DNA of 64,000 nucleotides from Chitinophagaceae bacterium (GCA_016720825.1 JADKJV010000001.1:248001-312000), one strand, 5' to 3'. Positions 16,986 to 26,640 are shown, counted from the first letter of the stretch. Translations and numbers: made by a program. Notes: generated by a model from the letters alone, not told the origin.

Positions 16986-18566
16986 TTATTTTGTGTACTG
17001 GGGAATCAGGCCTTTTGCCATTTCCACCATTTTCTTCAGGCCATCTTCAGGAAGATTTCCTTTTTTGAATTCAGCCAGGAGGTCAGGCATTTTAGATTCC
17101 ATCTCCATCAGGAAATGCTCTTCAAATTCCTTCACACGGCGTACAGCCACATCTTTAATCAAACCATTTGTACCGAGGTAAATGATGGCAACCTGTTTCT
17201 CCACAGAGAAGGGAGAGAACTGGGGCTGTTTCAGGATTTCCACGTTACGGGCACCTTTATCCAGTACGTTCTTGGTAGAAGCATCGAGGTCACCACCGAA
17301 TTTAGAGAACGCTTCCATCTCACGATACAGCGCCTGGTCAAGTTTCAGTGTACCAGCCACTTTTTTCATGGATTTGATCTGGGCATTACCACCCACACGG
17401 CTAACCGAGATACCTACGTTGATCGCAGGACGGATACCTGAGTTGAAAAGGTTTGTTTCCAGGAAGATCTGACCGTCAGTAATAGAGATTACGTTGGTCG
17501 GGATATAAGCGGATACGTCACCTGCCTGTGTTTCGATGATCGGTAAGGCAGTCAGTGAACCACCACCTTTTACCATATGCCTGATTGACTCAGGTACATC
17601 ATTCATATTCTTTGCAACCGCATCGTCGCCGATAACTTTTGCAGCTCTTTCAAGCAGACGGCTGTGGAGATAGAATACGTCACCGGGATAAGCTTCACGG
17701 CCCGGGGGGCGGCGGAGCAGCAGGGATACCTCGCGGTAAGCCACAGCCTGTTTTGACAGATCATCATAAATGATCAGCGCAGGACGTCCGGTATCACGGA
17801 AGAACTCACCAATCGCCGCACCGGCGAAGGGAGCATAGAACTGTAAAGGAGCGGGATCAGAAGCGGAAGCCGCAACGATCACCGTGTAATCCATCGCACC
17901 GGCATCCTGCAGGGTTTTCATCACACCTGCAATGGTGGAGGCTTTTTGTCCGATGGCTACATAAATACAATATACCGGTTTGCCGGCAGCAAAGAATTCT
18001 TTCTGGTTGATGATGGTATCCACACAGATGGCAGTCTTACCAGTCTGGCGGTCACCAATCACGAGCTCACGCTGACCACGGCCGATCGGAATCATCGCGT
18101 CAATCGCTTTGATACCAGTTTGCAGCGGTTCTTTTACAGGCTCACGGAAGATTACACCGGGTGCTTTCCTTTCCAGGGGCATTTCATAACGCTCACCGGT
18201 AATAGGACCACGGCCATCAATCGGTTCACCAAGGGTATTCACCACACGGCCAACCATTCCTTCACCTACTTTAATAGAAGCGATCTGACCGGTACGGCGC
18301 ACTTTCGCACCTTCTTCGATGTTTCCGGTTTCACCCATCAATACCACACCCACATTGTCTTCTTCCAGGTTCAGTGCGATTGCGCGAACACCGTTTTCAA
18401 ATTCCACGAGTTCACCGTAACGTACATTGCCCAGTCCGTAAACACGGGCAATACCATCACCCACCTGAAGCACGGTACCGATTTCTTCCAGGTCGGCGGC
18501 GGTATTAAAATTACTCAGCTGCTGGCGCAGTATCGCTGAAATTTCATCTGGTTTAATCTCTGCCAT
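16986..18566 (-). CDS. atpA: F1F0 ATP synthase subunit alpha
   Basis: This non-catalytic nucleotide-binding subunit of the F1 head alternates with beta subunits. The protein has 526 residues, normal for Bacteroidota. Walker A is GDRQTGKTA (171-179). The ALIIYDDLSKQAVAYREVSLLLRRPPGREAYPGDVFYLHSRLLERA region is the highly conserved family core, and the arginine-finger region SVSRVGGNAQ follows. It is the last gene of atpB-E-F-H-A on this strand. In related genomes atpG normally follows directly, but here a terminator and a repeat array follow. Confidence 0.98.
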   Translation of the reverse strand: MAEIKPDEISAILRQQLSNFNTAADLEEIGTVLQVGDGIARVYGLGNVRYGELVEFENGVRAIALNLEEDNVGVVLMGETGNIEEGAKVRRTGQIASIKVGEGMVGRVVNTLGEPIDGRGPITGERYEMPLERKAPGVIFREPVKEPLQTGIKAIDAMIPIGRGQRELVIGDRQTGKTAICVDTIINQKEFFAAGKPVYCIYVAIGQKASTIAGVMKTLQDAGAMDYTVIVAASASDPAPLQFYAPFAGAAIGEFFRDTGRPALIIYDDLSKQAVAYREVSLLLRRPPGREAYPGDVFYLHSRLLERAAKVIGDDAVAKNMNDVPESIRHMVKGGGSLTALPIIETQAGDVSAYIPTNVISITDGQIFLETNLFNSGIRPAINVGISVSRVGGNAQIKSMKKVAGTLKLDQALYREMEAFSKFGGDLDASTKNVLDKGARNVEILKQPQFSPFSVEKQVAIIYLGTNGLIKDVAVRRVKEFEEHFLMEMESKMPDLLAEFKKGNLPEDGLKKMVEMAKGLIPQYTK

Positions 18567-18625
18567 ATTCTTTGAATGTTAATTTGAATACTAAATACTG
18601 TGACCTGCCCGGGGCAGATCCTTTG

Positions 18626-19189
18626 TTATCTTATTTTATAAATAAAATCATTGTTCTCAAACTGACGCGCAATGTTCTTCAGGTCGTAAGCAATACTTGC
18701 ATCAATCAGCTGGTCGCCGGTTTGTAATACAAATCCGCCGATCAGGTCTTCGTTTACCGCCGTTTCCAGTTCGATATGCACCATGTCGCTTACAGATTTC
18801 ACTTTAGAAACAATTGCTTCCTTCTGTGCTTCTGTAACCGCAGTGGCCGTGGTCAGTTTTACCACGTGGATGTTTTTGTAAACTTTATATTGTTTTACAA
18901 ATGCATCCAGAATCTCAGGCAGGTTGCTCTCCCGGTTCTTTGTCACCAGCAGGCGGTTGAACCCTGCAGTCATGGCGCTGATTTTATCCTTCGTTACCGC
19001 TTCCAGTACATTCCGCTTCTTGTCGTTGCTGATCACCGGGCTCTTCATGATATTCACAAATTCAGGACTGGCCAGGCAAAGGGCCTGCAGCCACTGAATA
19101 TCGGCCAGCACTGTTTCCAGTTCGCCACGCTCAATCGCCAGGTCAAGCAGCGATTTCGCATATCTCCCGGCTAATCTCGGATTCTGCAT
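18626..19189 (-). CDS. atpH: F1F0 ATP synthase subunit delta
   Basis: A peripheral-stalk subunit that ties the F1 head to subunit b. The protein has 187 residues. The N-terminus NPRLAGRYAKSLLDLAIERG and the C-terminal GGFVLQTGDQLIDASIAYDL are the conserved OSCP/delta signatures. It sits between atpF and atpA with gaps of 13 and 59 bp, the normal order. Confidence 0.97.
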   Translation of the reverse strand: MQNPRLAGRYAKSLLDLAIERGELETVLADIQWLQALCLASPEFVNIMKSPVISNDKKRNVLEAVTKDKISAMTAGFNRLLVTKNRESNLPEILDAFVKQYKVYKNIHVVKLTTATAVTEAQKEAIVSKVKSVSDMVHIELETAVNEDLIGGFVLQTGDQLIDASIAYDLKNIARQFENNDFIYKIR

Positions 19190-19202
19190 GCTCGTAAATT
19201 GA

Positions 19203-19697
19203 TTAGTTAAGTTTGATGTCGTTGATCATTGACTGGATATGCTGCTCCTGTACTTTCTTGTCAGCAAATTCACGGCGAAGTACTTTCTCCGTTGTTTCCA
19301 GTACCAGTTTACCTACCTGGTTTTTCACTTCAGTCAGTGCAGCCATTTTCTGTGTGTTGATGGCAGCCTGTGCTTCTGTGATAATTTTATTCGCTTCTAC
19401 TTTTGCCTGCTCTTTCGCTTCACCAATGATGCGATCCTTGGTTTCACGGGCTTCTTTCAGCATCTGGGCTCTTTCCTCACGGGCTTTGGCCAGCAGGGCC
19501 TCATTCTCACTTTTCATCTGCGCCATTTCAGCCTTCACCTGCTCAGCAGTAGCCAGTGAATCAGCAATTGATTGCTCACGCTGCTTCAATCCTTTTACGA
19601 TGGCAGGCCATGCAAATTTTCCCAGGATAAAAAACACCACCAGGAACGCCAGCAGGGTCCAAATTAATAGTCCAAATTCCGGAGTTAACAAATTCAT
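19203..19697 (-). CDS. atpF: F1F0 ATP synthase subunit b
   Basis: The protein has 164 residues. One N-terminal membrane helix (about 8-27, FGLLIWTLLAFLVVFFILGKF) is followed by a long charged helix rich in Ala, Glu, Lys and Gln that forms the coiled-coil stator. Length and layout fit the family. Translation probably starts at the ATG at 19697. A 172-bp gap with an intergenic word repeat separates it from atpE. Confidence 0.96.
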   Translation of the reverse strand: MNLLTPEFGLLIWTLLAFLVVFFILGKFAWPAIVKGLKQREQSIADSLATAEQVKAEMAQMKSENEALLAKAREERAQMLKEARETKDRIIGEAKEQAKVEANKIITEAQAAINTQKMAALTEVKNQVGKLVLETTEKVLRREFADKKVQEQHIQSMINDIKLN

Positions 19698-19740
19698 ATT
19701 ACTAGCTTAAATTTTCTTATTACTTAATCTCAAAAGAAAA

Positions 19741-19820
19741 AATCCAAAACCCAAAACCCAAAATCCAAACTAACAGCCAAACCCTAACGGTTTGGGATTT
19801 GGAATTTGTTTTTTGGAATT
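19741..19820. repeat. Intergenic word repeat (TTTGGGATTTGG family) inside the atp operon
   Basis: The left part is CCAAAACCCAAAACCC-type words and the right part GTTTGGGATTTGGAATTTG (19790-19808), so the transcript could fold into a hairpin. The same 19-mer occurs at 26483-26501. Confidence 0.7.
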
Positions 19821-19869
19821 TTTTAAAATACTGCATCATCCGCCCTGTGCTTCTGATGCAGTAATTTTT

Positions 19870-20118
19870 TTAGAGAACCATCGCGAGGAAGCCTACGATA
19901 ATTCCGAACAGGGCAGCACCTTCAACGAGGGCCGCTGTCAGGATCATGTTAGCACGGATATCATTCAGTGCTTCAGGCTGACGTGCGATAGATTCTACAG
20001 CACCTTTACCAATCTGACCGATTCCAACACCGGCACCGATAGCTGCAAGACCTGCACCAATGGCACCACCTGCGCTGGCCAGAGGGGCTGCTAATAAAAC
20101 ATTCAGTACGTCCATCAT
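19870..20118 (-). CDS. atpE: F1F0 ATP synthase subunit c
   Basis: This is the ring-forming proteolipid of F0. The protein has 82 residues in two membrane helices joined by the polar loop ARQPE (46-49 region). The ion-carrying carboxylate is E66 in LVEGAALF. Q35 is present, but the position after the glutamate is Gly rather than Ser or Thr, which favours proton over sodium coupling. The two ATGs at the start (MMDV) leave the exact first residue open by one codon. Confidence 0.97.
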   Translation of the reverse strand: MMDVLNVLLAAPLASAGGAIGAGLAAIGAGVGIGQIGKGAVESIARQPEALNDIRANMILTAALVEGAALFGIIVGFLAMVL

Positions 20119-20153
20119 AATTCAACTTTTATATTGGTTAAAAAAAAAAACGA

Positions 20154-21344
20154 TTAATGCGCCGCTGCCACATCCCCGTGGTGATCGTCATGGCTGCCTT
20201 CGCGCGCCTGGCCGATAAACACTGCTGTAAGCATGGCGAAAATGAAGGCCTGGATAAACGCCACCAGTACTTCAATGAAATAAATAAATATGGTAAACCC
20301 GATTGACACAGGCGATACACCCCAGCCAATAGCCGGACTGAGCTTGCCGAAAATGAATATCAGGGATACTAAACAAATGATAATGATGTGACCTGCCACC
20401 ATGTTGGCAAAAAGACGAATGATCAGGGCCATCGGCTTGATAAACACACCGAGGAACTCCACCGGCACCAGAATCAGCTTCACACCAAAAGGAATGCCCG
20501 GGGGATTGAAGATATGACCCCAGTAATGCTTGTTTGAACTGGCCAGGATCACCACAAAGGAGATCAGACCCAGCACCACCGTGAAAGCAATATTACCGGT
20601 TACGTTGGCTGATCCGGGGATCAGTCCAAATACGTTATTAATCAGGATGAAAAAGAAAACAGTCAGCAGGTAAGGCAGGTAGCTTTCATATTTAGTGCCC
20701 AGGTTGGGTTTGGCCACCTCATCACGCACAAAAGTGATGATGGGTTCAAAAAAGCCCTGTGCGCCTTTGGGGGCAGTAACAACTCCTTCGCCTTTTTTAT
20801 ACTTGGCTGCGATACGGAGCATGATCCATACAAAGATGATCAGTCCGATCAGCATCTGAACCACGTTACGGGTCAGGGAGATATCGTACACTTTTACAGC
20901 CTCATCAATTTCCCACTCATGGCCCTCGCCTTTTACAGGAACAATCTGCTGGTTTGAATATTTTTTGGGATCCAGTCCTTTTTCAGCAATAATCTCATCG
21001 GTCAGCAGGGCATAACCATTATATACTTTATGGCCATGTTCAAAAGCAGATGACATACAAGTCGTCAGTCCGCGCTGGGGAGAATATAAAATCACCGGCA
21101 GGGGGAGGGCAATCGGGTGAACGCTGCCATCTTTCTGCTTGATGTCGAGGAAATGGAAATCATGGGAGTTCAGGACGTGTCCGAAGATGACTTCTTTGGC
21201 ATTAAAGCCCTCTTTCTTTGGCTCAGCGCCTGCAGGAGTTTCCCCTTCACCATGCTGGGCCGAAACCGGGGTGAAAATCAAAAGAGAAAAAACGCTGAAA
21301 ACCGCTACAGTAAAGGATTTCGTAAAACTGTTCATCATACCCAT
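20154..21344 (-). CDS. atpB: F1F0 ATP synthase subunit a
   Basis: This F0 membrane subunit forms the proton half-channels. It has 396 residues, longer than the Escherichia coli protein because of an N-terminal signal-like segment ending near SAQ30 and an extra extramembrane region up to about residue 155, as is usual in Bacteroidota. Membrane helices follow from about 160. The essential arginine is R310 in KPMALIIRLFANM. The C-terminus ends in a His/Asp-rich tail (SHDDHHGDVAAAH). It is the first gene of the operon, directly behind a consensus promoter. The start could be M1, M3 or M4. Confidence 0.97.
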   Translation of the reverse strand: MGMMNSFTKSFTVAVFSVFSLLIFTPVSAQHGEGETPAGAEPKKEGFNAKEVIFGHVLNSHDFHFLDIKQKDGSVHPIALPLPVILYSPQRGLTTCMSSAFEHGHKVYNGYALLTDEIIAEKGLDPKKYSNQQIVPVKGEGHEWEIDEAVKVYDISLTRNVVQMLIGLIIFVWIMLRIAAKYKKGEGVVTAPKGAQGFFEPIITFVRDEVAKPNLGTKYESYLPYLLTVFFFILINNVFGLIPGSANVTGNIAFTVVLGLISFVVILASSNKHYWGHIFNPPGIPFGVKLILVPVEFLGVFIKPMALIIRLFANMVAGHIIIICLVSLIFIFGKLSPAIGWGVSPVSIGFTIFIYFIEVLVAFIQAFIFAMLTAVFIGQAREGSHDDHHGDVAAAH

Positions 21345-21358
21345 CCTGAAATTTGGCG

Positions 21359-21391
21359 CAAAGATAAGGGCGGGGGGTTAAAATCCCTCAA
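21359..21391 (-). promoter_or_regulatory. Bacteroidota-type promoter of the ATP synthase operon
   Basis: On the reverse strand TTG (21391-21389), a 22-bp spacer and TATCTTTG (21366-21359) match the consensus. The expected transcription start is about 8 bases before the atpB ATG. Confidence 0.7.
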
Positions 21392-21419
21392 AATTCCGGA
21401 AAATCGGCAGGCTATTTTC

Positions 21420-23234
21420 TCAGGTAGAAACGGCCTTTTTATCGAACTGGAGACGGTAAAGCCGGTAATAGTCTCCCTGCCTCGCCATCAGCTCTTCATG
21501 AGTACCTGTTTCACGGATTTCACCCTTGTCCAGAACAATGATTTTGTGTGCTTTGCGGATGGTTGATAGCCTGTGGGCGATCACGATAGAAGTCCTGCCT
21601 TTGATCAATTTATCAATTGCATCCTGGATCATCCGCTCACTCTGGGTATCAACCGAGGAAGTAGCCTCATCCAGGATCAGAATTGATGGGTTATACAACA
21701 ACGCCCGGATGAAGGAAAGCAGCTGCCTCTGACCCAGGGAAAGGGTCGCGCCACGCTCCATTACATTATAGTCATAATCACCCGGCAGGCGCATGATAAA
21801 ATCGTGCATCCCGATCAGTTTGGCAGCCTCAATCACTTTTTCGCGGGGGATATCTTCATTCCGCAGGGTAATATTATCTATCACCGACCCTGAAAACAGG
21901 AAAACATCCTGTAACACCACACCGATGTTCTTGCGGAGCAGGTCAAGGTCATAATCCTCGATATCATGATCGTCAATCCGGATCTGTCCCGACCGGATAT
22001 GATACAACCGGTTCAGCAGACTGATAATACTGGTTTTACCGCTGCCGGTATGTCCCACAATAGCCACAGTTTCCCCCGGATTCACGGTAAACGACACATC
22101 TTTCAGCACATCTTTGTCGCCGGTATAACTAAAGAACACTTTTTCAAATTCAATTTTGCCCTGTAAAGCCCCTTCGGGACGATACACATTCTCTTTTTTC
22201 TCTGTAATGAAATCTTCATTATCCAGCACTTTGAAAACCCGTTCACTGGCAATCACTCCCATCTGCAGCACATTGAATTTATCAGCCAGTACCCGCAGTG
22301 GCCTGAACAGGAGGTTGAGGAAAAGGATAAAGGAAACAACGGTGCCTTGCTGGTCCTGCCGCAGCTGGATCGCTTCACCGGCAGTCCACCAAACCACTAA
22401 ACCAATGGCCAGTGCCAGTACAATTTCCACGAGGGGAAAGAATACCGAGTAGGCTAAAATGGCCCGGATATTGGCATTGCGATGTTCTTTATTGATCTTT
22501 TTGAATTTCTCATATTCCCTTTCTTCTGCCGAAAAAGCCTGTACCACCTGCATGCCGGTGAGGTGTTCCTGTACAAATGCATTCAGGGCAGCCACCGCAT
22601 TCCGCACCCGGAAAAAGGATTTATTGATGCTCTCTTTAAAATAATAAGTAGCGACAATGATAATCGGGAATGGGATCAGCGCGATCAGTGTCAGGCGCCA
22701 GTCCATCCAGAACATCATCCCCAGCACACAAACAATAGATAACAAATCTGCAAGGATGGGTACCAGTCCGTCTGAAAAAATATCATTGATTGATTCGATA
22801 TCATTGATAGTGCGGGTGGTCAGTGTACCGATGGGTGTTTTATCAAACTGGGACAGGTTCAGTCCCATGATTTTTTTATAGGTAGCAACCCGGAGATCAC
22901 GCACGACTGACTGTCCCAACAACGCCGTAGTGAAACTGAACAGGAAACGGATCGCGGTTTCCAGGATAATCATCCCGATCTGCACCAGGGTAATCATCAC
23001 CAGCATACCAGCCAGGTCAAAATGCTGGCCGAACATGGTATGGTCTTTTGTCGGATCCCCGGCGATGTATTTATTAACGGTAACCTGGATCAGCCAGGGC
23101 CTGATGGGTGTGATTAATGCCAGCACGATAGCCATCACCACGCTCCAGTAAAATCTTTTGCGGTAAGGCCGGGCATAGCGGAATACCCGGCGCAGCACGG
23201 CAATATTGAAAGCCTTTTTTTTCTGATCGGCCAA
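21420..23234 (-). CDS. ABC exporter, fused membrane and ATPase domains (MsbA-like)
   Basis: This inner-membrane half-transporter works as a dimer. With a TTG start at 23234 it has 604 residues and begins MADQKKKAFNI, the usual start for this family. A longer frame back to an ATG at 23369 would overlap the end of the upstream gene once that gene's frameshift is corrected, so the TTG is preferred. Six membrane helices occupy about residues 25-310. The ATPase domain has Walker A GHTGSGKTS, signature LSLGQRQLLS, Walker B ILILDEATS and the H-loop IAHRLST. It resembles lipid-A flippase-type or multidrug exporters. The substrate is not known. Confidence 0.9.
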   Translation of the reverse strand: MADQKKKAFNIAVLRRVFRYARPYRKRFYWSVVMAIVLALITPIRPWLIQVTVNKYIAGDPTKDHTMFGQHFDLAGMLVMITLVQIGMIILETAIRFLFSFTTALLGQSVVRDLRVATYKKIMGLNLSQFDKTPIGTLTTRTINDIESINDIFSDGLVPILADLLSIVCVLGMMFWMDWRLTLIALIPFPIIIVATYYFKESINKSFFRVRNAVAALNAFVQEHLTGMQVVQAFSAEEREYEKFKKINKEHRNANIRAILAYSVFFPLVEIVLALAIGLVVWWTAGEAIQLRQDQQGTVVSFILFLNLLFRPLRVLADKFNVLQMGVIASERVFKVLDNEDFITEKKENVYRPEGALQGKIEFEKVFFSYTGDKDVLKDVSFTVNPGETVAIVGHTGSGKTSIISLLNRLYHIRSGQIRIDDHDIEDYDLDLLRKNIGVVLQDVFLFSGSVIDNITLRNEDIPREKVIEAAKLIGMHDFIMRLPGDYDYNVMERGATLSLGQRQLLSFIRALLYNPSILILDEATSSVDTQSERMIQDAIDKLIKGRTSIVIAHRLSTIRKAHKIIVLDKGEIRETGTHEELMARQGDYYRLYRLQFDKKAVST

Positions 23235-23292
23235 TGGGAGTGAATTTTCAGGAACAGCAAAAATAACCGGAAACCCGGGAAGCCATACAGGA

Positions 23293-25531
23293 TTATTCTT
23301 CCATGGCAATTTTATACGCTTTGATAAAAAGCGCGCCCAGGTTTTTATACGGAGGGATATAATCTTCAAATTCTTTCGCCAGGATCATCCGGTCGAGTTC
23401 TTTCCAGAACGGGATCCAGTCAATATCAGCACCATTCCTGGCTTTATCAGTCAGCAGCTGGAAGAAAGGCCGGTTAACTTCAGTGGCACCGATTTGCTTT
23501 GGTGGCAATGATGTGTGCATCGGGTGAAATCTCCAGTACATCATGTACCAAGTGGTAGCCACCGCAGGAACCAAGGAATACAATTTTGGAAGAGGATGCC
23601 ATTTGTTCAATGGTGGATCCGGCGTAATAGCTATGTCCGCGGTGGATAGTAACTGAAGGTTTCAGGTTGTTTTTCGCCAGGTAAGCGCAAAGATCTTTCT
23701 GGGCTTTATCATCTTCACCGGTTTCTTCCGGCAGTGCGCGGTTGGCGTAAATTGACACGGGCTTGCCTTTCACGGAACTGATGCAAACCCATTTATCGGT
23801 GCCGGTGATTTTCCAGTTGGCATTACTGAACATGCCGATAAATCCTTTGAAAATCCCCTGTCCGTCTTTGTCACCATAGAAAAATACCTGCATTACCACT
23901 CTCCCGCTGTCGTTCAGCAGCGTACTGTAAGGCACTTTATAAACAGGCGGAATACCCAGTTCTTTCGTGAGGTCAATATTTTTTGTGGAGTCTGCAGAAA
24001 GGAAAAGATCGTTCAGGATTTTATACATGGCCATGCCACGTTTATTCCCTGCAGATAAATTACGCTGGTAGTTCAACTGCACGTTTTTCAGCATCTGCTT
24101 TGCAATCGGACTCAGGGTTTCGGCAATGGAGGCGTAAGAATCGGCCACGTCAACACCGTCTTCCAGTCCTTTACCGAGTTCGAGCCTGCCCACAAAAGCT
24201 TTCATCAGTTTCTCCGCATCACTTTCACCACCGGGTGTGGCAGCAGGCGGGAAAGAACTCAGGAAATTGCTGAGTGTGTTATAACCGGCTGACATTTTGA
24301 TAAACTTCCTGTATTTATCAAAACGGAGCAGTTCGAGCAATGAATCGCCGCGGTTGTTGCATTTCTTCATCATCAGCGGATACACCCCTTTCACAAAACT
24401 GGATGTATAAATGGATCCGTCTGATGCAACAGCGAGATAATACAGTTCCTGTGGTGATAATGGCTGGATGATGCGGAAACGCACTTCAGCAGATTCGGTA
24501 TGCAGTCCGTTGATAACATTCACAAATACCTCGCGGGCCCTTTTCTCCAGTTTTTCTGTCAGCGCATTGTATTCAATGGCCGTATCACCGTTCATGGCGC
24601 GGTCCACATAATCGAGGTGGGTTTTCACCAGCAGGCGGTAATAGAGTACGGAATCTTCTTTTACAGAATCTATCTGCGCGATAGACGTTTTACCATGGAT
24701 AATATTATCGAGGAAGGGGAAATATTGCTGTCCGCTTTTACTCCGGGCCATTTGTGAAACCGAGCTGATATAATAATCATCCCGGATGTTGTGGATGATA
24801 TTGGCAAGTTTGCTGTTCGACTGTGCAAAATCATATAACTGTCGCGGGAACATCGGGCCGGCAACACGAACAAGGCTATCAGCAAATGGCACTTCCGGGT
24901 TCTGGAACAGGGTCTGGAAGATTTTATCGGGATGAAGCTGGCAGTATTTCAGTATCAGGTGGTTCAGTGAGCGGCTGAGACCTGAATTTTGCTGGAAAGT
25001 AAGCCGGTCGGCTTTGAGCACGCTGTAGCCCACATCATAAGCAACAGGCAGGATCAGCGACTCGAAGGATTCTTTCCTTTCATCTTTCTGCATGCATTGT
25101 TCATACAGGGTGATTATATCGGGAAGCATCACCGGGTTTACTTTCCGGGATGTATAGTTCGTATAGAAGAATTTCAGGAGGTTTTCAATACCGCGGAGGT
25201 AAAGCACTTTCTGCTGGTCTTTCAGCAGCGTATCATTTTCAATTTTACACTGGAGTTCATCAACACGGGTAACCAATGAGCGGGTGACCATGAAATTAAC
25301 TTCATCATTGGCTGACGGGCTGAAGCGGTTATCATCTTTTCCGTCAGCTTTCAGGATCAGTTTCTGCTGCTGGTCAATGATATCATGGAACAGTTCCCTG
25401 TTCTTTGGCGGGGTGCAAAGCGGGTTCGTGCGTGTTGTTTCCGAGGCAAAGGCCGGCTGGGCCGGGGCTGCCTGGGGCAAAACGATCAGCAAAAAGAATA
25501 ATATGAATAATTTACCGGTGGACATCCTCAT
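23293..25531 (-). CDS. Large secreted protein, possible clan-CD His/Cys pair; frameshifted near its end
   Basis: The protein has a signal peptide (MSTGKLFILFFLLIVLPQAAPAQ), a long helical region of unknown family (about 50-540) and a C-terminal domain. In that domain TIHRGHSYY (His about 637 in raw-frame numbering) is followed 23 residues later by KIVFLGSCGG (Cys about 660). A hydrophobic strand ending in His-x-Gly-His and another ending in Gly-Ser-Cys-Gly-Gly recall the catalytic dyad of clan-CD cysteine peptidases (caspases, gingipains, CHAT). The raw frame stops early at 23480. Removing one T from the TTT at 23498-23500 extends it through KQIGATEVNRPFF to a stop at 23293, about 745 residues. 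No family is firmly recognised. Confidence 0.6.
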
Positions 25532-25571
25532 ACCAAAACACAAATTTAATACCCATTGCCGAGAAAGGCCG

Positions 25572-25654
25572 GAAAACCGGGTATTTGTATTGATTAAGAC
25601 GCATTTACAAGGTATAACGCTGTATGGCTTTTGAGAAAAAACCGGTATTTGTAT
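25572..25654. repeat. Two near-identical 19-20-mers upstream of the response regulator
   Basis: GAAAACCGGGTATTTGTAT (25572-25590) and GAAAAAACCGGTATTTGTAT (25635-25654) lie in direct orientation 63 bp apart, about 95 and 160 bp before the ATG at 25747. They may be binding sites for a regulator, possibly autoregulation. Confidence 0.45.
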
Positions 25655-25746
25655 CAGATTAATTAATTATTAACTCTCTGTAAACCAGTATTCCAAAATT
25701 TCCAAGTGCTGTTAAATCGGTTTAGGTTTGCCAAAATTTTACAAGG

Positions 25747-26424
25747 ATGTACACCAGGCCCCGTAAAGTGCTGATCGCAGATGATGAACCGGACATTCTT
25801 GAAATTCTCAAGTACAACCTCATCAACGAAGGATACGAAGTATTTACTGCCCGTGATGGTGATGAGGCCATTGACAAAGCCCGGCGACATTTACCCGAAT
25901 TGATTGTGCTGGATGTGATGATGCCCCGTAAAACGGGTGTTGAAGTCTGTCAGATCCTGCGCACCCAGCCTGCTTTCCGCGAAACGCTGATCATGTTCCT
26001 GACGGCATTGAATGATGAAGCCACACAGGTGAAAGGCCTGGAAACCGGCGCTGATGATTATGTGAGCAAACCAGTAAGTCCCAAAATTTTCCTCACCCGC
26101 GTGAACGCTTTGTTCCGCCGGATGAATAAAACAGAAGCCAGGGTGCTCCAGGCCGGTAACCTGACTATTGACCCCATCCGTTTTGTGGTGCTGGTGGATG
26201 AACAGGAAATCATCCTCGCTAAAAAAGAATTTGAACTGTTATATCTCCTCGCGCAGAAACCCGGACGTGTATTCTTAAGAAATGAAATCCTCAACCAGGT
26301 ATGGGGCAACGAGGTGATCGTAGGCGACCGCACCATTGATGTGCATATCCGCAAGATCAGGCAGAAGCTGGGGATTGATTGTATTACTACAGTAAAGGGG
26401 GTTGGTTATAAGTTTGAACTCTGA
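25747..26424 (+). CDS. OmpR/PhoB-family response regulator
   Basis: A cytosolic two-component regulator of 225 residues. The receiver domain (about 1-125) has acidic residues D12-D13, phosphoacceptor D56 in VLDVMMP and the conserved Lys in YVSKP. The C-terminal winged helix (about 135-225) has the OmpR/PhoB pattern, with KKEFELLYLLAQKPGRVFLR before the recognition region and DVHIRKIRQKLG near the end. The histidine kinase gene follows after 230 bp. The similarity is closest to PhoB/PhoP-type regulators, and phosphate-related genes lie within 16 kb. A role in phosphate control is inference only. Confidence 0.92.
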   Translation: MYTRPRKVLIADDEPDILEILKYNLINEGYEVFTARDGDEAIDKARRHLPELIVLDVMMPRKTGVEVCQILRTQPAFRETLIMFLTALNDEATQVKGLETGADDYVSKPVSPKIFLTRVNALFRRMNKTEARVLQAGNLTIDPIRFVVLVDEQEIILAKKEFELLYLLAQKPGRVFLRNEILNQVWGNEVIVGDRTIDVHIRKIRQKLGIDCITTVKGVGYKFEL

Positions 26425-26429
26425 TAAGA

Positions 26430-26640
26430 TAAATTCCAAAAAACAAATCCCAAATCTCAAACCGTTACCAATGGATGCTCTCGTTTGGGATTTGGAATTT
26501 GGCTATTTGGCTTTTGGCTATTGGCTATTAGCTTTTGGCTGCTACGGGTAAGCTGGATTTTTTTGAATTTTTAATTTTGAATTTTCTCTTGAAGCGTCCG
26601 CGTTTGGAATTTGGATTTTGTGATTTGGAATTTAAGTTTA
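26430..26640. repeat. Intergenic word repeat (TTTGGGATTTGG family) between regulator and kinase
   Basis: The left arm has AATTCCAAAAAACAAATCCC, the right arm GTTTGGGATTTGGAATTTG (26483-26501), followed by TTTGGCTAT-type words and a further TTTGGAATTTGG stretch to about 26636. A transcript could form a hairpin within the two-component operon. Confidence 0.7.

Noticed and set aside
16353..17441. Open frames in the repeat array and across into atpA
   Set aside because: They repeat the same peptide with each repeat copy, include poly-Gly or poly-Pro from the G runs, and then run antisense to atpA.
17946..18539. Open frame opposite atpA (197 codons)
   Set aside because: Shadow of the conserved atpA gene; no start signal or family features.
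25663..25890. Reverse-strand frame over the response regulator start
   Set aside because: Antisense to the regulator and its upstream repeat; no family features.
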